Assembly: GCA_029964075.1 (NCBI GenBank)
Contig: CM057138.1
Coordinates: 9,294,932 to 9,358,931 of the forward strand
Direction of reading: 5' to 3'
Source of the DNA: Patiria pectinifera
Lineage: Eukaryota > Echinodermata > Asteroidea > Valvatida > Asterinidae
Length of the DNA: 64,000 bases
A program made the position numbers and the translations under genes. Of the stretch, positions 11,822-25,003 are shown one piece after another (position 1 is the first letter of the stretch; each line of letters opens with the position of its first letter). Below the pieces are notes generated by a model. The model was not told the origin of the DNA. It saw only the letters and a list, made by a program, of their open reading frames with translations, and made no database searches.

Positions 11822-12134
11822 CTTCTTAACTTCGTCTTCTAAAGAGCCTCTTTCTAAAGAACCTCGTGCATGAACAGCAGATTGCGCTGTATGTCTATTT
11901 ACGATAGTCTGTAAAAGGCACTTTGCACTGGACGAGCTTCAAGTTCAGCTAAACAACCACAAAAAAGGGCATTTTGCCTCAGGCTGTGTGGGGCTAACGC
12001 CCCTTTAAATAGCGCGTGCACCGTGCGACAATGGCGCTTAAGCGCCCTTCATTTATATTCACTTTTGCTTTTTACCGGTGAGAGTGTAGTCATGCATGAG
12101 TCTGGTAATCCAACGATATCTTTGCTTGACTTAC

Positions 12135-12595
12135 CTGTCAATGGCAATCGCCAACAGCGAGTTGGTCGAGACGTAGAGGGAGGTTATCTTGAGATAGCCG
12201 ACCGCCAAACACATGGCACTTCCGAAGGGCCAGTTTTGAAACAGGTAGAAGTAGAAGTTGAAAGGCGCGCAAATGACGGCCACCAGGAAGTCAGAGAGAG
12301 CCAGGTTTCCGATCAGCAGATTGGTGGTGGTGCGCATGCGTCGGAAGCGGTAAATGACGTAGCACAGGAGCAGATTGCCGATACCGCAGATGCTCATCAT
12401 GAGGCAGTAAGTGATGCCTACCAGGATTTTAGCCGAGATGTGGACTTGAGGGAAGACCCCCAGCTCGGGGGACTCAAAGGTGTAATTGTAGTCATATCCA
12501 TTATAGTCCTGAGGGTACATAGCCGGAAGTGGGTGCTGCAGAGTCACAGAGTGGTTGGCATCCATCCTTGGGAACGCGTAAATCTCGTAAGCCAT
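12135..12595 (-). CDS. Prokineticin-receptor-like GPCR, exon with TM1-TM3
   Basis: This is a class A GPCR exon, plasma-membrane type. Taking ATG at 12595-12593, it encodes 153 residues plus two bases. The N-terminus is about 50 residues, Tyr-rich, with glycosylation sites NHS and NYT. TM1 has GNLLLCYVIYRF, TM2 has NLLIGNLALSDFLVA, the conserved TM3 Cys follows NWPFGSAM, and TM3 ends TSLYVSTNSLLAIAID. That last stretch and TTTNLLIGNLALSDF are close to prokineticin receptors. The exon stops at GACAG|GTAAGT, splitting the Arg codon of the expected DRY motif. TM4-TM7 exons were not found in the 12 kb downstream. The reading frame stays open upstream to a possible acceptor CAG near 12630, so the start could be further 5'. 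Confidence 0.85.
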
Positions 12596-13500
12596 GACGA
12601 TGCCGGCAGCAATTGGGGCTTTAACAACCTGCACATGGAAAAGATACATGCCAACTGTAAGCCCCACATCCAATCAATCATGCATAATACCAAAACACAA
12701 GCACTAAGGAATCAACCTATTTATTTGTACTTGTCCCTGTAAACCCACGCACACAACCAATTTTCCAGAGAATTAGCCTACAAGCAGACTCCCTTGGGCC
12801 TGCTCTCATTTATCATTGCAGGTCCGTAGACCATATATTTCTACGCGGTGCATATTTTAATACATCCCGTGGTTACAGAGACGGCACCACTTGCAATGTC
12901 GCGGCAGCTGTTTAGATTTAACTCTTTAAAGCACATTCATTGATACGCACGCTTTATAAGTGTGACTATAAAACTATGAACACAACATGAACTTGTGTTT
13001 GTGTCGGATAAATCCCAGCTCTTTCCACCAGCTCATTTTTCTATAAATTACTTGATTCTACATCATTGAATGAAGTTAATTGCCATCCCATTCCCATGTT
13101 CAAGTATGTCAGGACAAATCATAAGGCTATTGAACAGACTAAACACATCTAGATATGAATTATGTTGACATCATTTTCAGTTTGATTATAAATGTTATTA
13201 ATTATGGACCATGGACCGAAGGTCTGGGTCGGCTGTGTTTATCCGTAGTATTTTGGAGGCACGAAAACGGCTTAAACATTTTCGACACGATTAAGAGCTA
13301 TACAGAACGGCAAAGAAAATCACCCAAATCCCAATAAATGAGATGAATGGGAGGAAATATCGGAAGATAGGGCAAACTATACCAAGCAATTATCAAAATA
13401 AAAATAGGTATTATTTTTTTAAACTGTTGACCACACATGGAGCAAAAGTTCATAACGATATCAATGCGTGCCATCGTATTAATAGCAACTCACGGGTGAA
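12596..13500. other. 5' flank or upstream intron of the GPCR exon
   Basis: No upstream exon, TATA-type promoter or repeat was recognised. Confidence 0.4.
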
Positions 13501-13730
13501 TAACATAGCCAGCTGCCGGGCTACTGAAACAGACTCTTAACTAACCCGCGGGCATTTTCATTAGCCCACATTTTTTATACTCTTAAACAACATTGTGCAT
13601 ACATGTAAAACGTGTATCCTGAGGCAATCTTGTCATTGTTTTTTTTTATAAACAGAGGTACATGTAGTTTAATTTATACTTTTAGAGTGTCTGTCTGCTA
13701 TTTTTTTTTAAATTGTGATTAGCCTTAACT

Positions 13731-13828
13731 TTTCAATTGTATCTTTGTGAAGCGCCTTGAGTGTCTTTCAGGCAGACTTTGGCGCTATATAAATTGTCTT
13801 TATTACTATTATCATTAATTATTAATTA
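13731..13828 (+). mobile_element. 3' tail of a non-LTR element
   Basis: GCGCCTTGAGTGTC followed by GGCGCTATATAAAT and an AT-rich TTATTA tail is the typical 3' end of LINE or SINE families in marine animals. The same tail type closes the LINE fragment at 39590-40076. Surrounding 13500-14010 contains several GCTAGC/CGGGCTA repeats, probably a second degraded element. Confidence 0.6.
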
Positions 13829-14589
13829 AATGAGACACAAATTGATACAGGTTTGTTTTCTGAATTTAACGATTTAAATCTTCCTGTCTTATCGTCTTTG
13901 CAGTAGCGCAAACATTTGTGACTCGCCAGCCGGGCTACTTAAGGAAGGGTTTGACTAGCCATCCGCTGTTTTGACTAGCATTTGGCTAGCGGGCTACCGC
14001 TAAAGTCGAACCCTGAGTACATGTCATCGGGCAATATGGCAAATAGTACGTGAGTTATTCAACAGGCTATTTTGTTCAAGCTATTTGGCTAACGTCGCGC
14101 AAGCAGTATATATCTTATGCGTTACGGGTGTCTATCAGGCTATTGGTCTGTATTTTGTTATTCTAGTGACAATGAATATACAGAAGGATTAATAATGTCT
14201 ATCCACGCAATACTAAATCATTGCCCTCTAACTCCGCCTTAACGTATAGGGTCTATAGTGTGTAGTTCGTCTTGCTATTTGCAACTAATGGGCTCCGTTA
14301 ATCGCGGACTCGAGTCTGGGAAATGGAGACTCATTTATCACACGTCGGTTTCAAAATTGAAGAGAGTACACGTCTGAGGTTGAAGTGCTGGATAGGGCAA
14401 AGCCAAAAGAATACTGTAAAGGAATGTAAAAATTGAGCAGTATTGCATTCAAAAAGTCGATGTTAACACTTGACCCGGAGCGCGTGCTCTATTTTTGCCT
14501 GGCAGTTTTCCTTGGCAAAGTAAACACCTTGTGGGGTTAAAATGACACTTTTGCCAAGGTATCTGGGTCAAACTGACCCGGAAAATGAG

Positions 14590-14886
14590 TCAGACGAACT
14601 GTCATTTTGACCTGGAAAAGTGTCCGTTTTGATCCTGAAAGGCGTCAGGCCAAATATAACCCGGAGTCCGGGTCAATCTGACAAGGGATGTTTTAGAGTG
14701 TAAATGAACAAAGGTTGCGAAAGAAAAAAACAACATTTCTGTATCAAATTAACACTTTCCCCCAAAATTGTCTGGAGTAATAAACCCAGACAAATGATCA
14801 AGAGAAGTGTCATTTGACCCGAAAAAGTATCAGGTTATATATGACTCGCATTTCGGGTCATATCTGACCAGGGAGTTTTCAGAGGG
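14590..14886. repeat. Two diverged copies of a GGGTCA-rich unit
   Basis: Segments around 14600-14702 and 14800-14886 both run from a TGACC(C/T)GGAAAA-like start through AGGCGTCAGG or AGTATCAGG to GGGTCA..TCTGAC.AGGGA. GGGTCA/TGACCC half-sites are frequent. Function unknown. Confidence 0.5.
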
Positions 14887-17800
14887 CATGTAGTTTCCAT
14901 CGCCTTCGTTGGAAATTTTCTCGAAGAAGTTAAACGGTGAACACATCCGTATACATAAGGATTCGCCTAAGAAACGCAAATAGGCCTTAATAAAACATAT
15001 AAATACCTTTACCTAATAACACCACGTATTCGTAGATTTGATCCGCGGAGGATTTTCAGGAAGGGAAACCAAAGAAGTTTGAAATCTAAATCCTAAGAGA
15101 GATTTTTTGGTAGGGAATTTGAAATACTTTTTTTGGAACTTTAATTATTTCTTAGTTTATTTCAAGGGAATAAAATTAATACACGACACAGGGTAAAACA
15201 TATACGTTTGAAAACTGACTCACCGACTGAGTACGTTACTGCCGTGTACCAAAATAGTGCCTTAAGACTCTTCTTCAGCGTGTCTGGATCACGTTGACGA
15301 AGATCAAAACGCAGTTGCAGATATCAGATAATTGAATGTATCACATAATTGGGCGTTCGCCGGAGCGCTTTTTCTTGTTCCCCGGGCAGTTTGTCCTTTA
15401 TCAATGGGCTTTTCTCGTCGCTTTGGTAGATTGTTAGTTTTCCCCCATAAAACTGGGAGTGCAGCTTTGTTCAAAGTCCATTGAAAATACTATATTTTCG
15501 CCATAGTCCTGCAATTTCTGCACAGTTTTGCACCATTCTATTTCAGACGCAAATGCCAAGTGTTTACTGCACATAACAACTGCCTGTACTCAGGATCCAG
15601 CGTGTATCGATTCCACCGAAAACACTCTCTCTGTCCTTCGGCCCTCGGGTCTACCTGTTGTAACTGGCAACATATCTTTTGTCGATGGAAAGCAAAACGC
15701 CAAGCCGAGTGTCGAATAGCAGTGAAGCGTGCATTTAGCTGCAGGTGTCGCACTAGGCTCAAGTCACAAAGTCGTTTTTAATCTCATTCCGCCGCAGAGC
15801 AGTGTTTTTACTTCTGATAGGACGCTCGGCCTCCTGAAGCTGCTGACAATTTATCTGTGCAGTTTAAGAGTCAGAGCGCCAACCCCTACGCTGTCCACTG
15901 TATTTGAAGACAAATAAGAAGATTGTAGATGGATAAGAAAACTATCTATTGCATCAAAAGCGAACCTGTAACAGAAATACTGCTGAGTGAGTCAACTTCA
16001 TTTCCTTCTGCAAGAATAACAATCAAGCCCGCTTCGTTTACGACAGCGACGTGTGCAGACGAACGTACGCTTGCGGAGACCATCACAAAACGATTAAGAT
16101 GCCTCCCTACTACCCTTCGCATGCGGCTGAAGAAAAAAAAAAGCTGCAGAGGTAACGTCACTGCTTGTGCGAGTATAACCGTGACTAGAACTGTAATCGT
16201 AGGACGATAGCACACGCATATATATGAGCGCATGGGAGGGGGCTCTAATGCCGTCTGGCCTTGGTACGATCGTGCAGTACTGCTATTTGTCCGTGTCTGA
16301 CTGGAGATCGTCACGGGCAGCCTATAGTGAGAGGTTGATTACTCAGATCTTCGAGTACCAGTGTCCAATCAGCGACTGGCTAAGCCTTGTGCGAAGGTGC
16401 AAACCAGCAATTTCGTCGATGTCATACCCTGTCGCCAGCTGAGGTACTGTTGGAATCGACCCATCGATGTGTTTGCTAAATTGAAATTGCAAAACAAATT
16501 GAATCAAATCCTTTGGGGGGGGGGGGGCTTGTCATCGCAGTCTATAGAGAAAACAAGCCAGTTTAAAGATTCAAACATCAAATAGATAGGCCCTGTGGGT
16601 ATGATTTCCACTACGCTTAATATCTACAGGCCTTTGGTAGCTCGTAAGTGCGGTATTCTGAATACTCTTGCAAGTTGTGTGCGAAATTTAATGATAAGGT
16701 CAAGGCTAGATTTTACTGGCAACATCACCTGCTGCTCGGTTCATTTATCGCGAATTGTTACAAACGCTTCTTAAAGGTATTTAAGCCCTCAAATCTCATG
16801 ACAATGCTTTAATTATCTTTATTTTATTCTTACATTGATCAGCGTTTAACCAAATCAGACTAAGTATACTTTACATGTCTTGATTTCCTTTTAAATGTTT
16901 TAGTTGAGTAGCTGATCAAACAGGTCCACCCTACAGAAACGGAATTATCTTAAGCCAACAATAGGGCCTAAGTATTTTGTAAATACCTAAACGTAGGCCT
17001 ATAATGTTCGTGCAATATCTCATACAAAAGGAAATAATTTCCGAATTGCTAGAAATATAACTATACCTATGACAGTGTGCAGTTGGGGACACTGTTTTGT
17101 TAAATGCAGCTGGACATGATTTCACGTGATTGATTCAAATCAACTCAAGATCTGAAACGAAACATTCTGCAATCTAATTATGATGTCTGCCTCAAAGATC
17201 TCAAGAAAAAGCTACAAAACATTTGGTTGAAGATTCCATATAACAATTACTGCAAAATAGTCAAAGAGAAGCACGCCCTCTTCCGATTTCTGTACATGAT
17301 TGAAATCTTACCCCCCAAAAATCTTCGTTCTGTTTATACCTCTCATTTAGTTCAAAACTGTAGGTATAAAAAGCTTTGTCCCTGACACATGCTGCATACT
17401 CCACCTGTGCGAAAGACAAAACATCTTTTGATTCCTTGCGTTGGAACTATGCCAGAAGAATCTCAACGCAGCCCATGCCCCGAAGATATCTTTCAAATTC
17501 ATTGGTTCATTTTGCCGGGGTTTGCGGGCAAAACGATTACGTGAAGGGTGAGAAGAAAACAAGATTGCAGAAATAATTTATCTCTTTTAGAATTTGCGTT
17601 ACAGAAATTGTTGATTTCGGGAATCCCTCCGGCAGATTTAATAAAAATGCACGCGAGCTCGGGAACGGCAGCCTGGCTTTGCCGCGGAACAACAGCACAC
17701 TCGAGGCTACCTGCTGTGGCCAAAGTCGGCGATATCCCATTATATTTTTAAGTGGCAAGCCGGGCTTCGGGATATTTGTCGCGTGAAAAGGAAATGGGAG

Positions 17801-18152
17801 GGTGTTACTTGAATAAATATCCGAGCGAGTCTTTAGGACTGTCCCGAGGTGCAAGACGTTAACAGGACCTAGTGGAAAGCTCTGATCGGAGATTACTTTG
17901 TAAAGCCGAAAGCTAGCACAACGTAATGGGAAAAGAAATCCGCACCTGCAGAAGCCAGTTTGGACATGCTTTATACTCGAATATATTGGGTATTAAGGTT
18001 AGGTGTTTTCCTTTTTGTGTCGTTTTGTTCTTTTTGTGTTTCTTTAAATATCATTTTAACTTCTGAATTTAGCTTTTTGCTCCAGATAAAATGGGATTAA
18101 TGTTATTGACAGAACATAACAAGGCCATAAATCCCGCTTTACGGAATAGGCA
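14887..18152. other. No gene recognised
   Basis: 15520-16440 is slightly more GC-rich and has overlapping open frames up to 122 codons on both strands, but none shows family features or paired splice sites. A G-run lies near 16515-16528. The rest is AT-rich. Confidence 0.45.
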
Positions 18153-18190
18153 GGAGGTCGTGGGTTCGAGTCCCACCCGAGTGATTTTTT
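18153..18190 (+). pseudogene. tRNA-like T-arm fragment
   Basis: GTGGGTTCGAGTCCCACC forms a tRNA T-arm with a perfect B-box (GGTTCGAGTCC), then CGAGTGA and a TTTTTT terminator. There is no A-box or D-arm upstream, so this is a tRNA fragment or SINE remnant, not a working tRNA gene. CCCGAGTGA can also pair with TCACTCGGG just downstream. Confidence 0.5.
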
Positions 18191-18583
18191 CCAACTTTCA
18201 CTCGGGAGGTAACACACTGATTATACAGTGTTTATACATCGGTGAAGGGCAAACCTTATATTGATTTACATCACCAAAACGTTAAAATTCCATCTTATGA
18301 ATATAATACATGTAGATTTCTCACTTGTTTACGGGGGAAATCGGCCATAGAACTGTGTGGAAAATGTATTCATTTAAGAATTAGAAGATCACCTAACCTA
18401 AGCCAATCTTAAATAAAAGTTTTAATTTAAGGTTAACAATGCAAACCTCAAAATATGGAGGTTGATTGAGCATAATTTGAAGTGTATTCATGCATTTACA
18501 CCGACTCCTAATATAAATAGCGCCACCTTTTGTCATATCTAAATTATTTTCGGCAAATATACGTTTCGGGAATTTCCCATATC

Positions 18584-19100
18584 CAGTGGCGGCGCGAGAT
18601 TCTAAAATTGGGGGTGGGGGCAACTGGGGGAGACAAGGAAAATGCGTTTGGGGGCAGTCAAAATAAAAAAAAAATAAGCATGTGTACGCGGGCGCTCCCG
18701 AAATAAGCCACTAAAGCAACTTAATAGAAGACATGTATCAAAACGCAGAATGGTGTATAACAATGTATAACAAATGTACAAGGACTTTTGCTGCACACTA
18801 TCAACGGCTGTATAAATGCATGTGTGGCGTGTTTTGTCTCAAACACCATTCTTAATAATGCTTACATTCCCCCACCATGTGTCCACATTTTATGAATCTT
18901 AACAGCAAAGAAAGTAAACATTCTCTCATCATTTCTCCATGTTCAAACATAATTAACCTATTTCAAACATAATTAACCTATTTGTTGAAAAAGTGTTGGG
19001 ACAAAACTGGGAAGGGGGCAAACTGGGGTGGGGGTGGGGCAGGACAAAGCTTGGGGGATGCCCCATGCCCCCTCCCCCCCCCCCCATAGCGCCGCTAATG
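18584..19100. mobile_element. Non-autonomous hAT-like element
   Basis: The ends CAGTGGCGGCGC and GCGCCGCTAATG are inverted repeats. The flanks CCCATATC (18576-18583) and CCTATATC (19101-19108) match in 7 of 8 bases, the 8-bp target duplication expected for hAT. The interior has G-rich and C-rich runs and no transposase. Confidence 0.75.
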
Positions 19101-19402
19101 CCTATATCCCTGAACGGCGGAGACACAAGTTAGGCCCTTTGGTCGAAGTTACATTTGTCGTTGAACAATACAAGAAACAAGTGGAAGGAAACAGGTTAAA
19201 GGGCAGAACAGGTTAAGGAAACAGACCATTTCGGAAATAAAACGGCGGATGTATTTGTCGACTAAAGTTGAAACCTGCAGAGGTGCTATGACAGCTAACG
19301 TTGTCAATCACGCTGACCATTGCATTGACCGGTGTCGCATTCTGTCCCAAGCAGTACAGGAAAGTTCACCTTGTATATGTTCCCACCCAGGATTATGTGG
19401 CT

Positions 19403-19670
19403 CACCCAGGATTTGTAGGGGGGGGGGTTCAAAAAAAATTTGCCCAAAACTTGTTGCCGCAGAAAAAAAAAATGTTTTTTTTTCGGGGGCGTACTATTTT
19501 GACGTTGGTGGCGCCACTTACACCCCTATTATACTTCTCGAAAATAGGCCACATACATATCACCTAGGTCAAATCGTATGACTAAAATAAAAAAAAAATT
19601 ACCAAAACAAAAATAAAACATTGACAACCCCGGGGGCCCCCCCCCCCCCCCCCCCGTGCGCCACTGGGTG
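19403..19670. mobile_element. Probable hAT-like MITE with G/C-rich subtermini
   Basis: CACCCAGGA with a G-run on the left and a C-run with GTGCGCCACTGGGTG on the right look like related inverted ends. No clear target duplication was found, so the limits are approximate. Confidence 0.45.
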
Positions 19671-19994
19671 AAACTCAGCACACGTGCAGTTTGCTAAATG
19701 TATTTCCATTGATGAGAATTCTATGGTAACACCCGTCCGAAGTATTCAAGTTGGAATATTGGTATAATTAGGTGATTACACCACAAAATGATTCCGAGCT
19801 GGCAAATTGTAAGTACCGTAAGGCAAAGCCATAACTCAAACAAGTGAATTTCAATCATTCACTCCACCTAGTTCTATCAAAAACCTCTAAAAACATGTTT
19901 AAACAAATTTAATTTACAATGCACACACAGACTTGCCTTACATATCTACTTTGGACACTGTTTTGTATTCGTGTAGTTAAGTAAACAAAAAAGA

Positions 19995-20830
19995 TTGACA
20001 TGTTAATTTTCTTATTAGAGGGACTTGATAAACTAGGATACTCTGCTCAACTTTGTGCAATTGATTTAACCAAAGCCTTTGATCGTGTCAATCACAATAA
20101 AGTTATTAAAAAGCGTTTAAGCCGTGGTTTCAGAAGGTCCATTGTTTTCACTTTCTACAGCTTTCTCACCGAGCGTACACAATATACCAAACTCAATGGC
20201 CATATTTCCTCAACCCGACACATTTATTGTGGTGTACCTCAATACAAATTTAGGACCCATCCTTTTCTTGTTCTAGTCAATGATGCCTGGGTAGATTGCT
20301 GTTGACAGTGCAAATGTTGATGATCTGTTGGTGAAAGAGTTCAATATGGGGAACCATCGATAATCTTTCTGTTTGGTGTCAACAAAATGATGTGTTACCT
20401 AAACCTATCAAATGTCAACATATGAATATAAGTTTTCTGAAACGACAATCTTTTTGACTGGAATCTGTTAATTTAAACAATGTCTCACATATGAAATTGC
20501 TGGGTATCACGGTACAAGATGACCTCAAGTGGTCCATGCATGTTAATGATATAGTCTGTAGAGCTGCTCGTAGGTTATACACCCTGTGCATCCTCAAAAA
20601 GGCCAAGATTCCTCAGCCTGACACATTGGCGGTTTTTAAATGTTAGACCCATTCTAGACTACGCAAGTGAAGTCTGGCATACCTCAATAACCATGAAGTG
20701 CAGAAGCGGGTTTGCCGCATTATTCTGGGCCATGAATATGTTAATTATGATGTTGCCATCGAGAGGTTAAATATCACCACGCTAGATACCAGGCGCCAAA
20801 GCCTCCTGTACAAATTTTGACAAAACTCTG
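19995..20830 (+). pseudogene. Decayed LINE reverse transcriptase
   Basis: A non-LTR retrotransposon fragment read in several frames. AIDLTKAFDRVNH is the RT block with the first catalytic Asp. GVPQ at about 20233 begins the next block but its continuation is damaged. Later segments LLGITVQDDLKWSMHV and VQKRVCRIILG match the C-terminal RT region. Stops and frameshifts show it is dead. Confidence 0.8.
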
Positions 20831-21423
20831 ACAGCCAAGAAAACAAAGTCATTTACCTCTTGTTTTCCAACCAGTCGAGTCCCTTAACGAAATGTGTCAA
20901 AACAGAATCTATTTGTCGGCCACCTTACGCGTGCTGCATATTCAAGCCTGTACCTTTAGCTATACATGCTGTGTTCAAGACGGATGGATGCTAAATGACC
21001 GATGCTGCGATAATAGCTTACGAAAACAGGCCCTGAGGTTCAGGCCTAGAAAAAATTGCTTTCTACTAAACTAACAAACATGTTGCTTTTCTTCGCACCA
21101 CTGAGAAGAATGACGACATATAGATGCGCTTACTTGGCAAGTTGGTGTGACTGAATCCCGGTCTTTTCATATGTAATAGCGAATCAATATCTTATTCATG
21201 GGAGACCAATGCAAAACAGGAGCACATGAAGGCTCAGGTTCAACGGGAGTCTTGTAAATCCTTTTGAACGGTATCGGATAATATACCAATAAGGTGCCCG
21301 ATCGGGTTTCACTGCGTTGTTATTGATTGTGACAGAATTAGGTCTCTGTTCTAAATTAGCTCTCAATTCCATCTTAAAGCAAAAGAGAATTCTTACGGTA
21401 TCCTACCTCTTGACTTGTTATAA
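20831..21423. other. No feature recognised
   Basis: No supported exon or repeat. Confidence 0.5.
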
Positions 21424-21565
21424 ATGTGTCATATTCATTTCAAGAAAAGAAATATGCCATATTTATTTCAAGAAAAGAAATGTGCCATGTTCATTTCAAG
21501 AAAAGAAATGTGCCATATTCATTTCAAGAAAATAAACGTGCCATATTCATTTCAAGAAAATAACA
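21424..21565 (+). repeat. 28-bp tandem repeat, five units
   Basis: CATTTCAAGAAAAGAAA recurs with TTCAAG at 21439, 21467, 21495, 21523 and 21551, an exact 28-base period with few changes. Confidence 0.9.
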
Positions 21566-22129
21566 GCGAATGTAGTTTGGCGTTGTGAGAAGAATTCGTC
21601 ATTCCCTTGACATTTCCGGACTCATGTTAACGATAACAAATCACGTTTTCGCACCGTGGGACTAAGTATAATCCGAAGGTTCTTGACTTGGGTTGTACAA
21701 GCCTTGAGTTGTGTCGATTTGGGCGTCTGTTTGCCTTGCCATTTGGAGTTGAAGTTCAATGGCGTCTGCAGGCTGCAGCAATATGGTAGTGTCGTTTGAG
21801 AAATCTAATTAGTCGGAGTGGATGTCTCTTCCAAAGATTCAAACGAGCTTAACTATCGTTGCTCTTAGCCCAGTTGCGATCGCATGCGTAAATGGGACGA
21901 GGGGTGAGTGATGTTATACAATTTACTGATTAGGCACCTGCTCAAGCTAAATTGATTCAAAACAGGCAGACAGTTAATTACATTGGGCAAATCAGTCGGG
22001 AAAAAGGAAGATGTTTTTAACACACTGATCACGTGGCAAACACAATTGGCATTTGTTTTTACGCGGCTGGGTAAAATTGTACCATTCCGGCCAAAAATCA
22101 CAAAACAAAAGAAAAAAATGAACTAGAAA
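21566..22129. other. No feature recognised
   Basis: No supported exon or repeat. Confidence 0.5.
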
Positions 22130-22320
22130 TTATTTACAAACTCTAAGTGATCGGGCCGAAAACTGTTTCAGAGGACGTTGCCCAGTTGTGAATATTTTAT
22201 GTTAGAACAGAAAACTAAAATTATGAAATTCAGTCTTTAGTTTCCAGAAATTTTTTTTTTTTTAACAAATGCATCTTTTAGGGTATGATTAAATTCATAC
22301 CATTTCATGTGCACATACGT
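22130..22320 (+). repeat. Dispersed repeat shared with 45820-46010
   Basis: Both places share, in order, AAACTC..AGTG.TCGGG, AATATTTTTATG or AATATTTTATG, a T-rich or A-rich middle, AAATGCATCTTT and GTACACATAC or similar. Boundaries are vague. Confidence 0.5.
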
Positions 22321-22384
22321 ACACTTTTTGTCCCGTTGGAAGACGTCAGCAGTAAAAAATAACGTGCAAGCTGAATGCTGATTT

Positions 22385-23900
22385 ACTACAGAGATGTGGA
22401 TGATCATCATGAGGGGAAAAGAACTTCTGAAAATATTGAAATTACAGTGCGTGATCGTGCACACAAAATTGTTAAACGCTCAAGCTCGCACATCCATTGG
22501 GATTCTTACAGAAAGATGTGGAACACAATTACTATATAAAATAAATCCGCACCAAGAAAAGGGATTATTTCACATCAGCCATTAGAGGAAGACAAAAGCA
22601 ATTCGTCTATGCTATGAAAATAAAAGCTAAAGCAGGTTCTTCCGAAGAAACCAAAAAGTGTTCCAAATGCCATCCTTCCCCCATATGGGAAAAATATTGA
22701 CGATCCTACTGACATTGCTGATACATTAATGAAATTATTCAAATTAACATTTTTTTCTTCAATCGGAAATCGTATGGCTGGTAAATAAAGGTCCTCCATG
22801 CATGCGAGCCCGAAAAAGGCGACAATACTTACGCTCCTATCTATGAATCGCTCGATGATAAATGCATATAGTACCTAATATTACAGAAAAGCTCACTCAA
22901 AAGCAAATGTCATCAATGTCAGTTGGGAAAACAACAGGTTCGGATTGCATAAGTGTTCAATTGATTAAAATAGCTTTTCTGTATATAGTACCAAATGTTT
23001 ACTTATTTTAACCTTTCCATAAGATGCGAGAGATACCCCCCAACGACTGGAATAACGCTTTGGTAACACCAATTTACAAGGGTGGAGACTAATTATCGCC
23101 CTATCTCTACACTGCCAATTGTCTCTAAGATTTTAGAAAGATGGGTGCATTCAGCGGTATATACATACCTTGAAGAAAACAATCTGATTCCTAGTTGCCA
23201 GTCGGGATATAGACCTGTGCACTCAACTAATGGACCCTAAATGAACAAACAAGTGTTTCCAGGCTATGGAGAAGTTACAGGCAGTGTGTTTATAGATCTC
23301 AGTAAAGCATTTGATTGTGTTGATCATGTAATCCTGCATGATAGATTTATAACGCTTAATATTTCAACTTCCTTAATCAATTGGTTTAAGTCATATCTAA
23401 GTGGACGTAGTCAGTATGCAAATATTTAGGGTAACATATCAAAGGTCCTGCCACTAAACGTTGGTGTTCTGCAGGGGTCGATCTTAGGTCCACTTTTATT
23501 CATTTTGTCTGCATCTGTGATCTACCGTCTTGTATCCCCCAAACTGTAATTTGTTCATGTATGCAGATGGCTCCAATTTTGCAGTTTTAACGAAATAGAA
23601 AGGAATTTGAATACACCTCTTGATAGAATTCACAATCGGTGCATACAACACATACTTGCACTAAATGCCAACACAACTAAATGCATGCTTATTAGCTCAA
23701 GGCAGAACATTTCCAACACATAATTGAACGTGTATATAGTTCAAGGCAGAACATTTCCAACACATAATTGAACGTGTACATTGCTGATAATATTATTGTT
23801 AAAGCAAAGTGTGTAAATGCTTGGGGGAATGTTGAACAAAACCTTGTTCTCCAGTCACTTTTCAAAGATACGAAATGTGGATACTTCTATAATGAGCAAA
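22385..23900 (+). pseudogene. Decayed LINE (endonuclease-RT linker and RT)
   Basis: Translated fragments follow LINE order: VRDRAHKIVKRSSSHIHWD (linker), a DDPTDIADT segment, then RPISTLPIVSKILERW, SGYRPVHST and FIDLSKAFDCVDH with the catalytic Asp at about 23296. GVLQGSILGPLLF follows at about 23464. Frames shift and stop many times. A 47-base piece (AGGCAGAACATTTCC) is repeated near 23700-23780. Confidence 0.85.
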
Positions 23901-25003
23901 GTGAGTGTTGACTGTTTTGCATGCCAATTTGCTGACTAGATCAGACTTGCGTGGGACTATTCAAGGAGTTTAATATCGGGGTTGCCTTTCACCAACTTAA
24001 TTTTACAAACACCGTTTACTCACAGCTATCCATATGGGAGAAAATTACGTCGGTGAAGAACATCACCCAATATTTTATTTGCATTCCCTCGATGCAAAGT
24101 GTCATCATCCAAAAAAATTCAGTGACTCCACGTTTAAATGTTTAATGAGAGCGCAGTGTACTCAGGTGTCTGTAACTAGATTCTAATAGTATTACGTTGC
24201 CGACGTGCTTTGAAAACCGTTATGGATAGGCATTGTCCATGTAAATGCCACGTATCACAGATACATTTTAAAACCCTCATTATTGGCGCCTGAATCTCTT
24301 CATGGTTTCGAATGAATGATAATATGAAAGAAAAGGGCTTTTTTGACAGCAAGTTGTTTTTCTTTGCTGATATAGTAAACAATTTCATATCTATTAAACA
24401 GTAGTAATCATCAAACTTTGGGTTGTATTATTTTCTTCAACCGACTCTGTTGTTTGAGTATCTCGAGCAATGAATTGCAAAGGCTGCACCAAACAGTTTA
24501 CGTTTTGTCTCCATGATCAATCTGTTACCAGAACGTCAAAACAACCTCAAGTTGTCTGAAATCATTGGTATTTCATTCAAAAAAGGGACAAACAAATAAA
24601 AAAGTCAGATCGTTTTTCAATTCTGTCATCTTTTACAGCTTAGACTCGTCCTTGGTCATTTTCATTGTCATTTTCATGACAATGAAAAGTAATAAAACTG
24701 CTGCAATCTTCTAACTGACTGCATTAACGTGAGATATAAAAATGGTTGCGGGAATAACGATTGGTCCCGGTAGGCTCTTTCTCAACGGCAAAATTAAAGT
24801 GATACAGAAACAATTAAACAAGTAGGGACACACAAGCAGCCAAGCTTTGCAGGAAAACACAATGGAGCTAGTAAAAAGGGGAAGGACGAAAGGAGTGTGG
24901 TGGAGGGTAGAGTACAAAGGGGGTATTTTACAATAATTGTAAATCGAAGCACAATACATTTACGGAGTATTGTGGTTCAGACTTTACAGTCGATCTCATC
25001 ATC
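23901..25003. other. No gene; one 12-bp hairpin
   Basis: TTTTCATTGTCA at 24659-24670 pairs with TGACAATGAAAA at 24677-24688 across a six-base loop. Otherwise nothing recognised. Confidence 0.5.

Noticed and set aside
12023-12742. 239-codon plus-strand frame
   Set aside because: It lies opposite the GPCR exon, whose minus-strand protein has clear transmembrane and family motifs; the plus frame is a by-product.
16224-16585. Overlapping frames around 16.2-16.6 kb as an exon
   Set aside because: No family resemblance, and the second frame is extended by a G-run.
18153-18190. Functional tRNA gene
   Set aside because: Only the T-arm and terminator are tRNA-like; A-box, D-arm and a pairing acceptor stem are missing.
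21424-21565. CRISPR-like array
   Set aside because: The 28-bp units are contiguous with no unique spacers, in eukaryotic DNA; it is an ordinary tandem repeat.
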